A DNA stretch of 7,092 nt from contig CAZGTM010000111.1 in the NCBI GenBank assembly GCA_964528595.1, positions 1 to 7,092 on the forward strand, in the 5' to 3' direction. Under the pieces are notes generated by a model. The model had not been told where the DNA came from. It ran no database searches and saw only the letters and a list, made by a program, of their open reading frames with translations. This document shows positions 6,461-7,092 of the stretch, one piece after another. A program made the position numbers and the translations under genes. The DNA is from CAYFKJ01 sp964528595 (lineage in GTDB: Bacteria; Pseudomonadota; Alphaproteobacteria; UBA2966). The number at the start of each line of letters is the position of its first letter. Positions within the stretch are counted from its first letter, which is position 1.

Positions 6461-6867
6461 TGTTTCTCCTGGACACCGTGGTCCTCTCCGAACTCAGGAA
6501 GAAAAGCCGCGACGCCAATCTGGAGCGCTGGATCGCCGGCCGGCACACCGCCGACCTCTATCTCAGCGCCGTCACCATCGGCGAGATCGAGCGCGGCATC
6601 GCCCTGCAGGAAAAGAAGGACCCGGCCTTTGCTCGCACCCTGGCCAGCTGGGTCGACCGGGTCTTAAGCCTCTACGCCGACCGCATCCTGGCCGCCGACA
6701 CCAACGTCTGCCGCCGCTGGGGAAGATTGAGCGCCAGCCTCGGCCACGCCGGCGCCGACCTGATGATTGCCGCCACCGCCCAGGAACACGGCCTCACCGT
6801 CGCCACCCGAAACATCCGCCACTTCGAGCCGACCGGCGTGGCGGTAGTGGATCCGTTTGGGGATTAA
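6460..6867 (+). CDS. PIN-domain toxin, VapC/FitB-like ribonuclease
   Basis: A 135-residue type II toxin, predicted Mg2+-dependent endoribonuclease that would cut RNA when the antitoxin is degraded. Acidic PIN residues are visible: D5 in LLDTVVLSELRK, E42 in TIGEIERG, D100 in AGADLMIAATA, with the TRNIRHF block at 116-122. The residue after DT, usually N in VapC proteins (DTNV), is V7 here. Translation starts inside the antitoxin stop (TGATG at 6458-6462) with GAGG about 10 bases before it. Length and the neighbouring Phd-like antitoxin fit a FitB-type VapC. The RNA target cannot be predicted from the sequence. No damage to the frame is seen, so the toxin is probably functional. Confidence 0.95.
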   Translation: MFLLDTVVLSELRKKSRDANLERWIAGRHTADLYLSAVTIGEIERGIALQEKKDPAFARTLASWVDRVLSLYADRILAADTNVCRRWGRLSASLGHAGADLMIAATAQEHGLTVATRNIRHFEPTGVAVVDPFGD

Positions 6868-6873
6868 ATGAAT

Positions 6874-6888
6874 TGGGCATGTTGCCCA
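6874..6888 (+). other. Short hairpin after the toxin gene
   Basis: TGGGCA-TGT-TGCCCA is a perfect 6-bp stem with a 3-base loop, 6 bases after the toxin stop and between two convergent genes. No T-run follows on the plus strand, so an intrinsic terminator is doubtful; it could help end transcription or stabilise the mRNA. Confidence 0.35.
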
Positions 6889-6923
6889 GGAAAAATGCCG
6901 CCAGAACTCCCATGGAATGCCAT

Positions 6924-7092
6924 CTAAATTTCACTGCAAAACTTCAAATTTCCTCTTTTTAGAATATCACGCCAGATCGTCACCGCTTCGTGCTCATCCA
7001 TTCCAGATAAAATTTCCTTTTGATAGAGCAACTCCAATAAGCATCTATCAAAGCGGGTGAGCGATTTTATTTCCCGGGCAAAATCATTAAAC
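6924..7092 (-). CDS. C-terminal end of an unidentified protein (partial)
   Basis: A minus-strand frame enters from the right edge and runs 55 codons to a TAG at 6924-6926. The peptide has the look of a real protein end: SLTRFDRCLLELLYQKEILSG (about 10-30 of the visible part), then MDEHEAVTIWRDILKRG. The pattern FDR..L..LY....I..GM...EA.....IL faintly recalls the C-terminus of DUF2927 proteins, but that is from memory and weak. Base composition is AT-rich, unlike the mutasome and TA genes. It is convergent with the toxin gene. Start and true length lie outside the window. Confidence 0.5.
   Translation of the reverse strand, partial: FNDFAREIKSLTRFDRCLLELLYQKEILSGMDEHEAVTIWRDILKRGNLKFCSEI

Noticed and set aside
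1..7092. CRISPR array, tRNA, rRNA or insertion sequence
   Set aside because: No regular repeat-spacer pattern, no cloverleaf or rRNA-like stretch, and no transposase frame or terminal inverted repeats were seen.

Overview
The window is GC-rich (roughly two thirds G+C by eye) except for its last ~220 bases. It reads as alphaproteobacterial chromosome. The strongest lineage clue is a GTTC-N7-GTTC direct repeat upstream of the mutasome operon, which is the LexA (SOS) box type of Alphaproteobacteria. The imuA-imuB-dnaE2 gene order and a CCCTCCCCC/GGGGGAGGG palindromic intergenic repeat of a kind common in that class agree with this. The genus cannot be told from the sequence.

Minus strand, bases 1-6127: an SOS-inducible translesion-synthesis (mutasome) operon, transcribed right to left. 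A LexA box overlaps a plausible -35/-10 promoter at 6088-6127. It is followed by imuA (5050-5979, RecA-fold accessory protein), imuB (3468-5174, catalytically dead Y-family polymerase homologue that bridges to the sliding clamp) and dnaE2/imuC (3281 leftwards, error-prone C-family polymerase). dnaE2 is open through the left edge, so its 3' end is missing. imuA and imuB overlap by an unusually long 125 bases. imuB and dnaE2 are separated by a 186-base gap holding a double palindromic repeat with G-quadruplex-type G-runs on both strands, and a small hairpin next to the dnaE2 ribosome binding site.

Plus strand, 6141-6867: a type II toxin-antitoxin pair, a Phd/YefM-like antitoxin (6200-6460) and a VapC/FitB-like PIN-domain toxin (6460-6867). 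They overlap by one base. Just upstream lie three CTAGA motifs at an exact 13-base period, probably the autoregulatory operator. The TA pair is divergent from the SOS operon and shares its 220-base control region.

Right end, 6868-7092: base composition falls sharply to AT-rich. The C-terminal 55 codons of an unidentified protein run in from the right edge on the minus strand, convergent with the toxin. This may mark a boundary of transferred DNA.

The genes are known families. The less ordinary material is in the non-coding and junction architecture: the repeat inside the SOS operon, the long imuA/imuB overlap, the 13-base iterons, and the shared SOS/TA control region.
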